Assembly: GCA_019188255.1 (NCBI GenBank)
Contig: JAETXT010000002.1
Location: forward strand, 496,001 to 560,000
Direction of reading: 5' to 3'
Source of the DNA: Verticillium longisporum
Lineage: Eukaryota > Ascomycota > Sordariomycetes > Glomerellales > Plectosphaerellaceae
Length of the DNA stretch: 64,000 nucleotides
The position numbers and the translations under genes were made by a program. Below the pieces are notes generated by a model. That model saw only the letters and a program-made list of their open reading frames with translations. It was not told the origin of the DNA and ran no database searches. Each line of letters starts with the position of its first letter. Positions within the stretch are counted from its first letter, which is position 1. Of the stretch, positions 1 through 10,774 are shown in pieces.

Positions 1-738
1 CCATCCACACGACTGTCCTCACGGGCCACAGCATGATCCTCGACCTCCTGACGTCGAACCCAGTCGCCGACTTCATCGAGGGCCTTCGCGAGGAAGCCGC
101 GCGCGTGTTGGCCGAGGAGGGCGGCCACTGGACCAAGTCGGCCCTCTCGCGTCTTTATCGCCTCGACAGCGCCATTCGCGAATCTCAGCGACTTAGCAAC
201 TTCTCTGCGACCCTCGTCGAGCGCGTTGTTGTCGCCAAGGAGGGTATCACCAACGAGGCCGAGGGCTGGCACGTGCCGCAGGGGTCGTACATCTCCTTCA
301 ACCTGCAGGGCCTGCATCACGACGGCGACATGTACGAGAAGCCGGATGAGTACGACGCATTCCGGTTCAGTCGACAGAGGGAGGTGTATGAGGCGCTGCC
401 AGCGGCGGAAAAAGATCCTGATGAGGGGTTGAGGTTGAAGAAACTGGGCATGGTAACGACGAGCGATCACCACTTGGCGTTTGGACATGGGCGGCATGCG
501 TGGTGAGTCTTTCTGACCGTTTATCACAGGGGATGAAAAGCTGACAGAGTATAGTCCCGGTCGGTTCTTCGTGGCGCATGAGCTGAAGATGGTCCTTGCC
601 CATCTGCTGCTGAACTATGACATTGCCCCATTCGAGGGCGAGAGGCCAAAGCCAAAGTGGGTCGGTGCAACCATCATCCCGCCGGTCGAGGTGACTATCA
701 AGGTGAAGAGGAGAAAGGGCACTGTCCCGCAGGCGTGA
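1..738 (+). CDS. Cytochrome P450 monooxygenase, C-terminal part (5' end outside window)
   Basis: The frame is open from the left edge, so the gene starts outside the window. Exon 1 runs to 502 and exon 2 from 555 to 738, with a 52-nt intron (GTGAGT donor at 503, ATAG acceptor ending at 554). The join completes the heme-binding motif FGHGRHACPG, in which the Cys codon is split by the intron. An ExxR motif (ESQR, K-helix) lies about 100 residues upstream of it, and a Thr-rich I-helix-like stretch near the edge reads HTTVLTGHS. P450s of this type are ER-bound heme-thiolate monooxygenases of secondary or lipid metabolism. The style (HAC followed by PGRFF and AHELK) resembles the large fungal group around ent-kaurene oxidase and toxin or terpenoid P450s, but the substrate cannot be named. 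The family call is very secure. Confidence 0.93.
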
Positions 739-2003
739 ACTGACATGATGATATGAAAATCTGGCGTTGACGCACGTGTGTGAAGTGGATATCACCTTTG
801 CTTGAACTTTGATGATTCACATGCTTAATACATATCGATTCGATCATTGTTGTTCATCCAGCGTCTCCATTTCTCCTTCGGCGCCCCCTTTGGTGTTCGC
901 TTCTGTCAGCTCGTTGCGTCCTGGTTTTTAAACTTGATACTCGCATGACCCCTTTCACTTCTGATATTTGACTTGGATCACAGCGTGATGATGGCCACAA
1001 GTTGAAAGCTGGCCTGTGATCTGTCTTGCTTTGTCCAAATGAATCCTTCTGGCCCTCTCCTTGCGATCTGATGAATCCTCTTTTTGGTGGCAGAATCGCT
1101 ACGATAGTGATCCTCCCTTGATCCTCCAACCAAAAGCATATCAGTCAAGCTGTGGGACGCACTATCTTGCTATGATGTTCCAGTCAGACCTACAGCGTTC
1201 TTCGGCTTGTGGCGCCTGAGCTGTGTTGTGGAATAGACAACGTGTTCATCTGTCTCTTTCTAGGTACATTGTCATGAATAGTCTCAAGTGACACATGCAT
1301 CGTCCTCGACAGCCTGCTACTCCTGACATACGCCAAGATGCTCTCAGAGATGCACATGATGGGGATCCAACGTTCACAGAGGGGTCATTGTCTTGATGGT
1401 GATGATGTACAGAGGTAGGCTGGCCTATTTACCGGCAATAGGTATATGCATGAAAAAGCATTCGGGACTTCTACAAGAGGGCCCTGGAGGAAAGCTTCTA
1501 GCAGAAAAGGGGTACAAACCAGCAGGTCAAAGCCGTGAACGAGGAGCATACAGCTCCAAGGGTCACGTGGCCCCTGAAGATGCCGACCAGTTCGAAGATG
1601 AACTAGCCACACCAGATATCTCGTCAACGCGAAAGCCTGTCTCGTGGGCATGTCTCTATGCAATTCTCTGTGCAATTTCCGGAGGACTTTCTATTAGACG
1701 CTGTGACCACCAGAGGAGAGGACATCGGAGAGTCCAGTGACTCCAGACAGGAGCACCAAACATCATCAACGACCCATATATCAGAGACGGCAAGAACGGT
1801 GCCAGAGCGCGTGTGTGCACACGCGTTCGACGCGTCTTGCGCCCCTGAACTTCTTTGCCATGCCTTCTGCATGGGCATCAAACATCTGCCCCTAACCAAC
1901 AACATTTCCAATCATCCTATTATTCACCAGAACATTCTTCGTATCAGCACCACACACCTTTCGTCTTTCATTAAAGCACGGCACACTACAGCATCACCAG
2001 AAG
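739..2003. other. Intergenic, no gene recognised
   Basis: Only short overlapping frames without codon bias or recognisable motifs occur here. It holds the P450 3' flank and the upstream region of the mannosyltransferase. Confidence 0.6.
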
Positions 2004-3381
2004 ATGGAAGTCCCTCGCTGTCTGATGTTCCTCCTGATTCTCTTCACCGCCGTGAATGCAGGCCATGGGGGACAAGGCCGACCTCGCGCGGCGCTGATCG
2101 CCCTCGCCAGCGACAACGACATCGACGGCATGGTCTCCAGCATGCGCGACATCGAGATCGGCTTCAACAGTGCCCACGAATACGACTGGTGCTTCTTCAG
2201 TACCGCCGAGCTCTCGGTCTCGTTCAAGGAAGCCGTCTCCAATGCCACACCCGCCGTCTGCACCTTCGATGTCATCCCAGCCTCGCACTGGTCTATGCCT
2301 GTCTGGATCGACGCCAAGCGCTTCCGAGACAACCATGCTCTCTTCTAGGGGAAGAGTTGCGAGGGCCCTGACGTCGCTGTTCACCACCATCAGGCACGCT
2401 GGCATGCTGGCCTTTTCGCCCGCGAGAGTCGCCTCAAGTTCTACGACTTCTTCTGGAAGGTCCAAGCCGGTGTAAGTGGCCTGACTACCGCCGCCACCAC
2501 CTTCCATGTATGGTCTTTGCTGACACGGAAGTTAGTCCCGTTATACCTTTGACTTCAAGTTTGATCCTTTCCGTGCCATGCGCGACAGCAACCGTATCTA
2601 TGGTCGCAACAAGATGGATCTTGGCGACGTCGACGCCTCAAAGAGTCTATACCAAACGGCAACGCAGTTCATGAAGGAGAACCCTACCATTGTCGAACTT
2701 ACCGCTGACATCAGCTGGGTCCTGGGTCCAAAGAAAGACGAGCTTGTCAAGCAATACGCTCTCGAGACACCTGAAAGCACGCAAATCGTCATGTCTGAGG
2801 CTGCAGCCCTGGGACGTCAAGATGATACCGAATCTTTTGAGCTCGGTTTCTCCCGCAGAAAGCAACATCAGGCTCCTTTTCAGAGCGCCATCCGTGCAGA
2901 CAAGCAAACCTGTCCCACGTCTGGCCCCCTCGAAATGGGCAGCCTGGCCTTCTTCCGTGGGCCGTCGTTCTCGCGGTTCTTCGACCATCTCGACGCCGAT
3001 GGAACCTTCTACTACAATCATCTCGGCCGTAGTCCCGTGTCGCCGCTAAGTGCCGCCCTCCTCGCACCAGGCGCCCTCTGGCTGCTTGATGATGATGCTT
3101 CCTGCCGCGCCGGCACCACGACCGTCTACGACACCCCGCCACCCGTCGATCCCTCTTACGAGGTGCCTTTTCTGGCGAGCCTCATCTGCGGTGACTATTT
3201 TGCATGGACCGCACGCTACCTGGCCGGGCTGGACGACTACAGCATGCTGTGGAGGCAGTACTGGGGTCTCCTCGCTAGGGACTTCAACCAGCAGGCTGTC
3301 GGCTTCAAGCAGCATCAGGGGTTCACTCACAAGGGTGACATCGGCAACAAGGCTCTGACGTTTTTGAACGAGACCCTCTGA
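2004..3381 (+). CDS. GT15 alpha-1,2-mannosyltransferase (Ktr/Mnt family), with an in-frame TAG
   Basis: Exon 1 is 2004-2471 and exon 2 is 2536-3381 (GTAAGT donor at 2472, TTAG acceptor at 2535), about 437 codons. The N-terminus has a short hydrophobic anchor (MFLLILFTAVNA), as expected for a Golgi type II enzyme. GT15 signatures follow in order: FSTAELS, CTFDVIP, HWSMPVWID, RWHAGLFARESRLKFYDFFWKVQAG-type text, then FDPFRAMRD, NKMDLGDVDASKS, MGSLAFFR and FDHLDADGTFYYNHLG. These enzymes add alpha-1,2-mannose to O- and N-glycans in the Golgi. An in-frame TAG at 2346-2348 splits exon 1 although the same frame resumes the family sequence about 12 codons later. A neighbouring frame reads LLGEEL across the gap, which suggests two compensating indels or an error. 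The C-terminus, beyond the usual domain, is about 70 residues of unknown role. Confidence 0.8.
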
Positions 3382-3726
3382 TTACTTGCTTCTGGGATTG
3401 GTCTGCTGGTACAGACAAACAGTGGCTCAGCACCATGGTGAACGACCCATGGCCAACGACCCATGGCCAACTACTCATGGCGAAAGGAATCGGGCAATGA
3501 TGCTCCCTTGCTTTTATTCAAGAAACATGCCTGCTAGACCTGCAAATCAATCAACAATTGACTCCTTACAAGGACGTCGAAGCCTGTTTCTGCTTCGTAG
3601 CCCCTTTTCGGTAACACAGCCAATGTCAAACAATCGCGGAGCCATGTGACATGCCGCAAGAATACCCATAGCGCGAAATCACGGATCTGCTGTGTCATGT
3701 ATTCATTGATCGCTATCTATCACCCT
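3382..3726. other. Intergenic spacer between convergent genes
   Basis: This stretch holds the 3' flanks of the mannosyltransferase and the converging membrane protein gene. A short direct repeat built on CCATGGCCAACGA lies around 3434-3480. No gene is seen. Confidence 0.6.
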
Positions 3727-5496
3727 TTACCGCGCTGTGCCGCGGGGAGCTTCCAACTCCGAGTACCCCTCAACAGGACCCGACTGCCACCCCATGCCCT
3801 CATCCTTGGTCTTCGACAACGGACTCGCGATGGGCACACCGTGTGCCTCCACAGCCCCACGTCCGTGCAGTTCTGACGCCTCGGCCGGACCCCGTCCCCA
3901 GGCTCCCTGAAGCTCCGTCGGCGGCGACTGCTGGTTCCCAGGCGCCTCGAACGGTGTCGATTTCCACGTCTGCTCGTGGAGCTCGATTGCCGTAGGCGAG
4001 AGCATCTCTTCCTTGCCTGTGTGGAAGTGTGGGCTTCCAGGGGCGTCGGCGGGCCATCCAGCTTCCGAAGCAGCAGCGGCCGCCGCCGCCTTTCTCCTCC
4101 GCCTGATCAGGATCCAAGCCAGCACACCGATGAGGATGACACCGCCCACGCCGCCGGCCACACCGCCTGCAATGGCGGCTGTGCTGACGGCAGATGCCTG
4201 CTCAGTCGTGCCGTCGGTCCCAGACGGGCCCTCCGCGGCGCTTGAGCCGCTCGTCGCGGCGGCCGCACCAGTCCCGGACGCGGACGGCACAGACGTCTGC
4301 TGAACGCCGGCCGTGTTGCTGCCTGTTCCCGCCTGGGCCGTGGGGTACGATTGCGCAACTGCAACTTGTCAGTTGTTGGTCATGTAACATCACGATCGGC
4401 AGACGTACTGGATTCCGTAACCGTGGCGACGACATTGCCCTTGGCAGCGTCGCAGTAAAAGTCGAGCACGTCCATGGCAGACCGCACGTTGTCCAGCTGC
4501 CTCGTCGACGAGCAGTCCCACTTGACCTCGGACGTGACGGAGCTCGACACGGAGCTGAACCGGCCGCCCTTGATGCAGACGCACGACGCCAAGGCCTGCG
4601 GGCCCTGCGGGCAATAGTTGTACGTCTGGTACTCGACGATGGAAGACAGCGCCGACTGGGCGCATCCGTCGAGGGAGGAGTAGGCGTCTAGAGCGGTGAT
4701 GTAGTAGGACATGTCGCCGGGTGGGGGCGAGGGCGCGGGGAGGGCCGTCGTGCCGTCGTTCATGGCGCAGTAGGCGGCGAAGAAGGCCTGGGCCGAGGTG
4801 ATGTCGTGCGTGTTCTCGCAGTTGTAGGACACGCTGGACTTGATGACGTCGCTGATGGCGGCCGAGTTTTCGTTGCGCGTGCAGATGCATGGCGCGTACT
4901 GGTTCTCTGCTTCTGGGCACTTGTCGGACTGGAAGACGTGTCAGTCATGGGGATTCAAGGAGGGTGTGCTTAAGCGTTGGGACGTACCATGCGGCCGACA
5001 GCTATCGACAGGCCTGATTGAGCGCAGGGCGCAAGGCTGGAGAATAAGGGCATGTCAGTGATCATCTCGGAGACGATGTTTGCTGTCGGCGTTGGAAGAT
5101 CAAAGGTCTTGTCGGGTGTGCAGTAGGCCGAATAGACAACGTTTGCGCTCGTGAAGTCTTCCGTCGCTGTAGAGTCACAGCTGTAGCTCAGCGAGCTGGA
5201 TATGGCGGTCGAAATGTCGGCATAGTTGTTGCCTTTGGTGCAAACACAAGACTGCAGTTCAGTGACTCCCTCGCCGCAAGAGGAGATCTGGTTCTGCACA
5301 TTTTGTGACAGCGCACTCTGCGCGCATGGTGCCTGAGAAACGGTCAACATCCAGTCATGTGGGAGAGCCGCAAGCAAGTCGGCGTCGGTAGACTCACCAA
5401 CAGAGAGTAAAGGTTCAAGTCTGTGATGTACTGAACGTCGTTTGCCGCCGCATAAGCGGCCGCAAGCAAGACCAGGGATAGCGAAGACGGCGCCAT
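3727..5496 (-). CDS. Single-pass membrane protein with three tandem Cys-rich modules
   Basis: Four exons on the minus strand: 5398-5496, 4988-5332, 4409-4928 and 3727-4358 (introns 65, 59 and 50 nt, all GT-AG, phases agree), giving 531 residues. A signal peptide (MAPSSLSLVLLAAAYAAA) is followed by three repeats. Each begins CAQSxL, continues with a Cys, then a CxC pair (CVC, CIC, CVC), then a Cys before a spacer and a final YC. After a Ser/Thr/Gly-rich stalk comes one membrane helix (AAIAGGVAGGVGGVILIGVLAWILI) and an RRRRK stop-transfer. A cytoplasmic tail of about 110 residues ends the protein. The topology is that of a cell-surface receptor or wall sensor, and the Cys pattern recalls CFEM domains but has six rather than eight Cys per unit. 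The function is unknown. The exon structure is well supported. Confidence 0.85.
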
Positions 5497-6707
5497 ATCG
5501 TCAAGTGACGGGAACTGGTGATTTCAGTGTATGGGAGAGGCAGAGTAGCGTCAGACAAGCTCCAGACCAAACCACAGCTCGCGCTTTTCTTCCGCAAACG
5601 ACGTCAGTGAAGCCCAAGATGATCGTCCTTTGGCGAGGAAGAAGATGTAGAGAGAAATAAAGGAGAACGCGACATGATCGCGACCGAAATTCAGTCACTC
5701 ACAGCCCTTGGTGGCGCTCACACTGGAGGCATCCAAGGTCCAAATGGGCATGGCGGCGTTCTTCCGCACTCTCCACAATCCCCGGCAATGAGAGTCTCTT
5801 CCCTTCGATAGTCTGTCTGAAGATCGCGAAAACCCCTGAAGGTGCCCCTGTCGTGACATGACAAGCGAGTAACCGACCCCTGTCAGCTGAAAGACCGGAA
5901 CAGACCCTGTGCTGTGAGGACGTTGACCCCGCGTCGCCCTGTCGGCCGTGATGCCCTTCTTAATGTCACGATTTCCCGTCGGGAGGCAGATATGTGCATC
6001 GCAGTTTGGCAGTTGGGCATTATTAGATCCGATCACGAGCCTCCCATATACCGCCTTGAATGTGAGAGCAAGACAGAACGAGAGGCGCTCGCCAGCGTCG
6101 CTGACCGATGTGGTCACCCATTCACAACGCAAAACCCACAAGGCGTCGTGCTAGTACAGGGGCAATTACCACGAGGAGGACGCCCACTGGCGCTAAGCGG
6201 ATTGCTCTGCCAAGCAAGAGTCAGTGCCGACCTCTTCCGCCGGCCGCGAAGCCGTTGAAGACATGGTGCCGACTTTCGCTGCCATAGGGCACATGCTCCT
6301 AATCATTTCGGTGTCCCGATACGGAATGTCGTCGAGGGCTTCCGCATCACCAGCGCTAACTGTGTTGGCCTCACGATAAGGTTGGCTGTGGCTTGGTAGA
6401 AGTGAACTGGATAGGCGAGATGAAACAGAAGATTCCCGCGTTTTCGTAGTGAAGAATCAGCATACATCTTGGGCTTGCCACCAGAAGTGAATGCGAGAGA
6501 GATCAACGCTACGCCTGCGAAACCAACAGGTGCCACTGGGCTGTCAAGTGGCCGCCTTATGCAGGGACTGAGACAAGCGATAGGGCAAGCGGCTGATGGC
6601 TACTCTTGGCATGTGTATCTCGACGCACGAAGGGGGTTTGCGACAGTTCGTCTGGCAGGAAACAACTGATGTAATGATGCCACTCGTCAAGACTCAGAAC
6701 ATCGACT
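5497..6707. other. Intergenic region upstream of the membrane-protein gene
   Basis: No convincing gene. It contains the promoter side of the minus-strand membrane protein and the 5' flank of the tRNA gene. Confidence 0.6.
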
Positions 6708-6797
6708 GGGGGGATGGCGCAGTTGGGAGCGCGTTAGACTGAAGCCCACTTCAGGAATCCAATCTAAAGGTCGCTGGTTCGATCCCGGCTCACCCCA
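6708..6797 (+). tRNA. tRNA-Phe (GAA) with a 17-nt intron
   Basis: The cloverleaf is complete. The acceptor strand is 6708-6714 against 6790-6796, with a single G-A mismatch at the fifth pair. The D arm is GCGC/GCGC. The anticodon stem is TTAGA (6734-6738) with TCTAA (6763-6767). The loop is C-T-G-A-A-G-A with anticodon GAA at 6741-6743. The T arm is GCTGG-TTCGATC-CCGGC, followed by discriminator A at 6797. The intron (6745-6761) sits after position 37, the standard eukaryotic place, and contains CTTCAG, complementary to the CTGAAG of the anticodon loop, as in typical pre-tRNA-Phe introns. B-box GGTTCGATCC is intact. C32 and G34 are the positions methylated by Trm7-family enzymes, one of which is encoded at 13.7 kb. 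Confidence 0.95.
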
Positions 6798-6920
6798 TTC
6801 TTTTACTTTTGCCCTTTCCACAAGGTGCTGGCTGTGGTGCATTCTGCTTGCTGCACTCAGGGACCGTGACAGTTTTCCTTTTTGATTGATGATTGATTGC
6901 ATCGCTCTCTTGCCTTAATG

Positions 6921-8087
6921 TTATGTGATAGCCACAATGTCCTCCTCCTCTGTCATGGTAGTGCTGTCGACGTCTCCTGAACTCGTTTTCAACAAACCTT
7001 GGCTGAGTTCCTCTACTGGTACCCAACCGCCATAGCCATGCCCTATCTTGGTTCCGAAAGAAGACATCGTCCGATTGAGGCTGCTCGAGGCCCTACCGGG
7101 TCTGCTCGGTGGTCGAATTGTCGCACATGCCTCTATCCCTTGTGCATCTGATGAGAACGGCGTCAACTTCAACGACGAAGCCAGGCCGACTCCCAGGTTG
7201 TCCGCCGAAGCCCTTCTTGGTATGAATGGACGCGGCTTCTCCCGCACCTTCCCCGACAATCCTCTTTTGGGCCATGGCGGTATCCCTGCCCTGGAGACAC
7301 TTTCATTCGATACAGCCATGCGCCTCTGCTCTGTGCGGAACCGCAGATTTGTTGACGAGGATCCGAGAGATTTTTTAGAAGACGAAGCCGAAATCAAAAA
7401 AATCAGAGTCGTCTCATCGGCCGCCTCATCTTCCTCCTCCGTGTCCTCCGCCACCTCCCGCTCCGAGACTCGCCCTACTAGCGTCCGCCAGAGCGACAGA
7501 GCAACCTTTTCGTGGATGACAGGCGCCGCCAGCAACTTCATGCAAGCCTTGACACCCTCCTTCCTCTTCATCGCCCCTATGGCAGTCAAGTCCACCATGT
7601 CCATGTTGAACTCGCTGTCGATCTGGATGTTCACCCTCTGCTCCTCCCATTTGTCGTCGAGAAACCTTTCAACGTACCTCCGTGCCTCGTCAATGTCTTC
7701 CCACGCCTCCTCGCTCGCCAATCTTTGATTCCTTCCCTCGTCTTCTCTTGCCTGCCGGCATGATTCCAGAGACGCGATAAAGGCCCGCTGTTCTTCCTCC
7801 TGATAGCGGGACTTCTTCTCGCGTTTGGCCCGGTTTCGCTCCGAGACGAGTGTCAGGACTTCTTTGGCAATGGCTCGTTTTGTACAGGAGGCGAGAACCA
7901 GGTCTTCGAGATCTTCAGGCGGGATTTCGGTTGGCGTTGGCAGTATTCGGGGCGTCGAGGCCCTTGGTGACGACGGCGGGTTCAGGTAGACTGGGAAGAA
8001 GGCCTTTGTGGGGGAAATTGGAGATGATGGCCTTGATCGTTCTTGCATCTTGGGGGGAAGCATCAGGGCGAATGCTGCGGCGTCCAT
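6921..8087 (-). CDS. Hypothetical protein, lineage-specific, with a charged helical middle
   Basis: A single uninterrupted frame of 388 codons with an ATG at 8087. Residues 1-60 are Pro/Ser-rich (SPISPTK, PPSSPRASTPR). Residues 60-150 are strongly charged and predicted helical (VSERNRAKREKKSRYQEEEQ, EEAWEDIDEARRYVERFLDDKWEEQ). An acidic stretch (EDTEEEDEAADE) lies near 225, and the C-terminus is Ser-rich and low complexity. No signal peptide or membrane helix is visible. I do not recognise a family. It starts about 120 nt downstream of the tRNA gene on the opposite strand, so the two genes are tail to tail. Length and lack of stops make it a real gene, but the function is open. Confidence 0.7.
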   Translation of the reverse strand: MDAAAFALMLPPKMQERSRPSSPISPTKAFFPVYLNPPSSPRASTPRILPTPTEIPPEDLEDLVLASCTKRAIAKEVLTLVSERNRAKREKKSRYQEEEQRAFIASLESCRQAREDEGRNQRLASEEAWEDIDEARRYVERFLDDKWEEQRVNIQIDSEFNMDMVDLTAIGAMKRKEGVKACMKLLAAPVIHEKVALSLWRTLVGRVSEREVAEDTEEEDEAADETTLIFLISASSSKKSLGSSSTNLRFRTEQRRMAVSNESVSRAGIPPWPKRGLSGKVREKPRPFIPRRASADNLGVGLASSLKLTPFSSDAQGIEACATIRPPSRPGRASSSLNRTMSSFGTKIGHGYGGWVPVEELSQGLLKTSSGDVDSTTMTEEEDIVAIT

Positions 8088-9495
8088 CGTAAAGCCTTCT
8101 CTGACGTGTACAGTATGAGACGGAGTGTTCGTACCCGAGATGGAGTTGCATTATTCGAGAGTGCGAGTGTGGTCAATATGGAAGGACTTCGCCTACCCTG
8201 CTTGGATCCGGGAACGCTAGTGCGAAGCCTTGATGACGAACTGCGTGGCATGTTGAGGAGCCAATGTTGAGGAGATCATGATGCAAAGTCAAAATTCTCC
8301 CCGGGGACTTAGACTTTGGGCGCCACGGCGGCGTCGTTGTTCTTGTGTTTTCCCCCGCAGAAGCTTGTGGGCGACAGTCCAAGCCTGAACTCAGGTTTGG
8401 AAGAGTGTCTCCAGAGTGAATTCGAGTAGCTTTGTGTGGATGAACAATCAGAAAACTTCTTCAACCTGGTTGGTCTAATGCAGGCTTCCGCAGCAAACCC
8501 CCTCGCATGCGTTTGTGCATCAAACCAGTAAGCGTAGATATTTGCTTCTCAGGGATACAAAACAGTGCTTGGCAGATGGAAGCCGGGACATCACAGGAAT
8601 ATGAATCTTTGAGTCCGCTACCGATGGGTATATAAGTTACGTTGTATCTCTGACGATCTGATGATCTGCCGGCCAGCCACCTCAATAACCTTTCACCCCT
8701 GGCAAATAGTAAGCACCATCCTCTTTCTAGCGTGCTTCCTTCACATTTATTTCCGAGACAGATGCGGCCGGAAAGTATATGTCACATGCAAGTACGAAAT
8801 CTGACAGACTCTGACCTTGCATATTGGGTTGTTTCAGTGTCAAACGGGCGTCTCGACACCGTGGTTTCGGTCAGTTTCGGTCAACGAAGAACATCGCCGG
8901 AAGCGTCACAATAAAAGACAACACTGTCTTCATTCTAATGCGACACATGTTCTGGTTTCTGAAAAGCACCTCCGCGTGCTAAAAGTCTTTCAAGCACTAT
9001 TTAGTTGCATCATCATCGACGGGCTTCAAAAGATCGCTGCATGAGTACCATGCGATATCCACGGAGGCATCATGAAGTCACGCTGAAGAGCTCTCCGGGT
9101 CCTTTGCCGGATCCCCCCGAGCCTTTAGAGAATTCAGCTCTCTACAGCAGAATAGAGCCTTGAAAACTATAGTCATTGTTCCTACAGATCAATCAACTTG
9201 GCAAGCGCCCAGAACCCAAGCTCCTGTCCTGCAAGTTCTATTGGCAGGATTATGATGAATGGCAACAATGTGCATTTGACGCATTGAACGGGCCTTCGAA
9301 TCAACTGGCTGCATTCATCTGGTCCTATTCTGGCAAGAAAGCTCAGAAGAACCATTGTGACCAACGCAATTGAGACCAGCTTTTACCATCTTGCCTCTTC
9401 TCTCGTTTCAGATCTATATAATTACCTGCATTCCTCGAACTCGTTTTCAGTCTGACAACCACCACCACCACCACGACAACTACAACGATATCACA
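8088..9495. other. Intergenic, no gene recognised
   Basis: Only short random frames are present. A CAC/CCA trinucleotide run lies at about 9460-9480, immediately upstream of the next start codon. Confidence 0.6.
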
Positions 9496-10398
9496 ATGAA
9501 CGCCATGACTATGGCGTCCCACAAGCTTCTGAGGACTACCAGGGAGGACGGTCCCTTTTGGGCCGGCCCTCTTCTGGCCCTCATCGCACTGGCCACGGCC
9601 ATATATATCCTCCTCTCCGACTTTGTCGACCTTTTCCGCAACGCCATCGCCCCGTCCCCCTACTCCGCCCACCTCTCGGGTGCCTTCTGCGGCATCCTTT
9701 TCTACCACATCATCGCCACCGTCCCCATCCGGTCCTTGTCTTCTGGCGTCCTCCGGTCCTTATTTCATCCTGCCTCCGCCCCTGTTCCTGTCATTATTTC
9801 CGTTTCGAAAGCCACCCAGGCCGGCGAGTCCTGCATTCGCGAAGCAGGTTTCCCAGCTTGCGATCGCCCCGCCTTCTGTTGCAAGAGAACAACCAAGGAC
9901 CTGAGCGCCGCGTGCCTCGCCAACTCCCGTTTCCAGAAGCAGATCGCCGGCCTCGAAGACCAAGCCAAACTCCACCGCAAAAGCGCTCACGCCTCTGACG
10001 TCCAAGCCCAAGCCCAAGAGCAGCGCCTCGCCAGCGCCTCGCTCGCCCACGAAGCCGAGATCGCCAAAGTCCGCGCGCACGCCAAGAAGAAGATCGCCGC
10101 GGCCGCCAAGCACGAGGCCGCCCGTTTCAAGCGCGCCGCCAAGACCAAGGCGCGGGACGCCGCAGGGACGACAGCCGCGCAGGAGACAGTGCAAGCCGAG
10201 CTTGCGGAGATGCGCCGGGAGCTGGTCACGTTTCGGCCGGACCCGTTTGCGCGCGCCACGATTGAGGCGCTGAAGAGGGAGAAGGGGGAGCTAGTGGCGA
10301 GGATTGCCTTGTTGGAGGCGACGGCTGGTCTGTCGCCTCTCTTGGACGTCTCTGCGTCGCCGATGACAGCTCTGTTGGGGTCTCCGGTCTGTGCCTGA
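9496..10398 (+). CDS. Hypothetical membrane-anchored coiled-coil protein
   Basis: The frame is open from 9370, but I take the ATG at 9496 because the upstream part encodes a low-complexity His/Asn run and a Met-rich start (MNAMTMASHK) follows. The product is 300 residues. A hydrophobic segment (WAGPLLALIALATAIYILL) and a second weaker one (HLSGAFCGILFYHIIATVPI) suggest two membrane passes near the N-terminus. From about residue 130 it is a long Ala/Lys/Glu/Gln-rich helix (AHASDVQAQAQEQRLASASLAHEAEIAKVRAHAKKK region) likely to be coiled coil. No domain is recognised. An internal intron ending at a TTTCCCAG near 9855 is possible, since the stretch before it has a less regular composition. Start and exon structure are uncertain. 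Confidence 0.55.
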   Translation: MNAMTMASHKLLRTTREDGPFWAGPLLALIALATAIYILLSDFVDLFRNAIAPSPYSAHLSGAFCGILFYHIIATVPIRSLSSGVLRSLFHPASAPVPVIISVSKATQAGESCIREAGFPACDRPAFCCKRTTKDLSAACLANSRFQKQIAGLEDQAKLHRKSAHASDVQAQAQEQRLASASLAHEAEIAKVRAHAKKKIAAAAKHEAARFKRAAKTKARDAAGTTAAQETVQAELAEMRRELVTFRPDPFARATIEALKREKGELVARIALLEATAGLSPLLDVSASPMTALLGSPVCA

Positions 10399-10774
10399 GT
10401 GGATTGGAGTGCATGGAGTTTTGATTGCTTGAGATGCGCTGGTCGCATGGTTGCTCTGGTTGTGGTTGAAAATCAGTCGTCAAAGAATGGGTTAGCTGAT
10501 TCAAGATGCTTTTAAATCAATGGAATGAAATCGGACACTTCGTTTCCTAGTCTGGTTTCGTCTGTGAGAATCTGATCTTGATAATGGTGACGATGACTAC
10601 GAAGCACTGATCTCAGATGGAATTCCAGGTGACTGGACAACAGGACGAAGACCGCATGTTTAGCATACAAGCCATTTACAACAGGCAATGGCAGACGTGT
10701 AAGCCAAGGATCAGACATGTAGTGCGGACACAGAATCAAAATCTGGAACATCTTTCTTGGTATCAGTAACCCTT
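10399..10774. other. Spacer between convergent genes
   Basis: 3' flanks of the hypothetical gene and of MAK5. Nothing else is seen. Confidence 0.6.

Noticed and set aside
2290..2348. Possible intron ending TTCTAG in the GT15 gene to remove the TAG
   Set aside because: It would delete the conserved WID-containing segment and the donor (GTCTAT) is poor.
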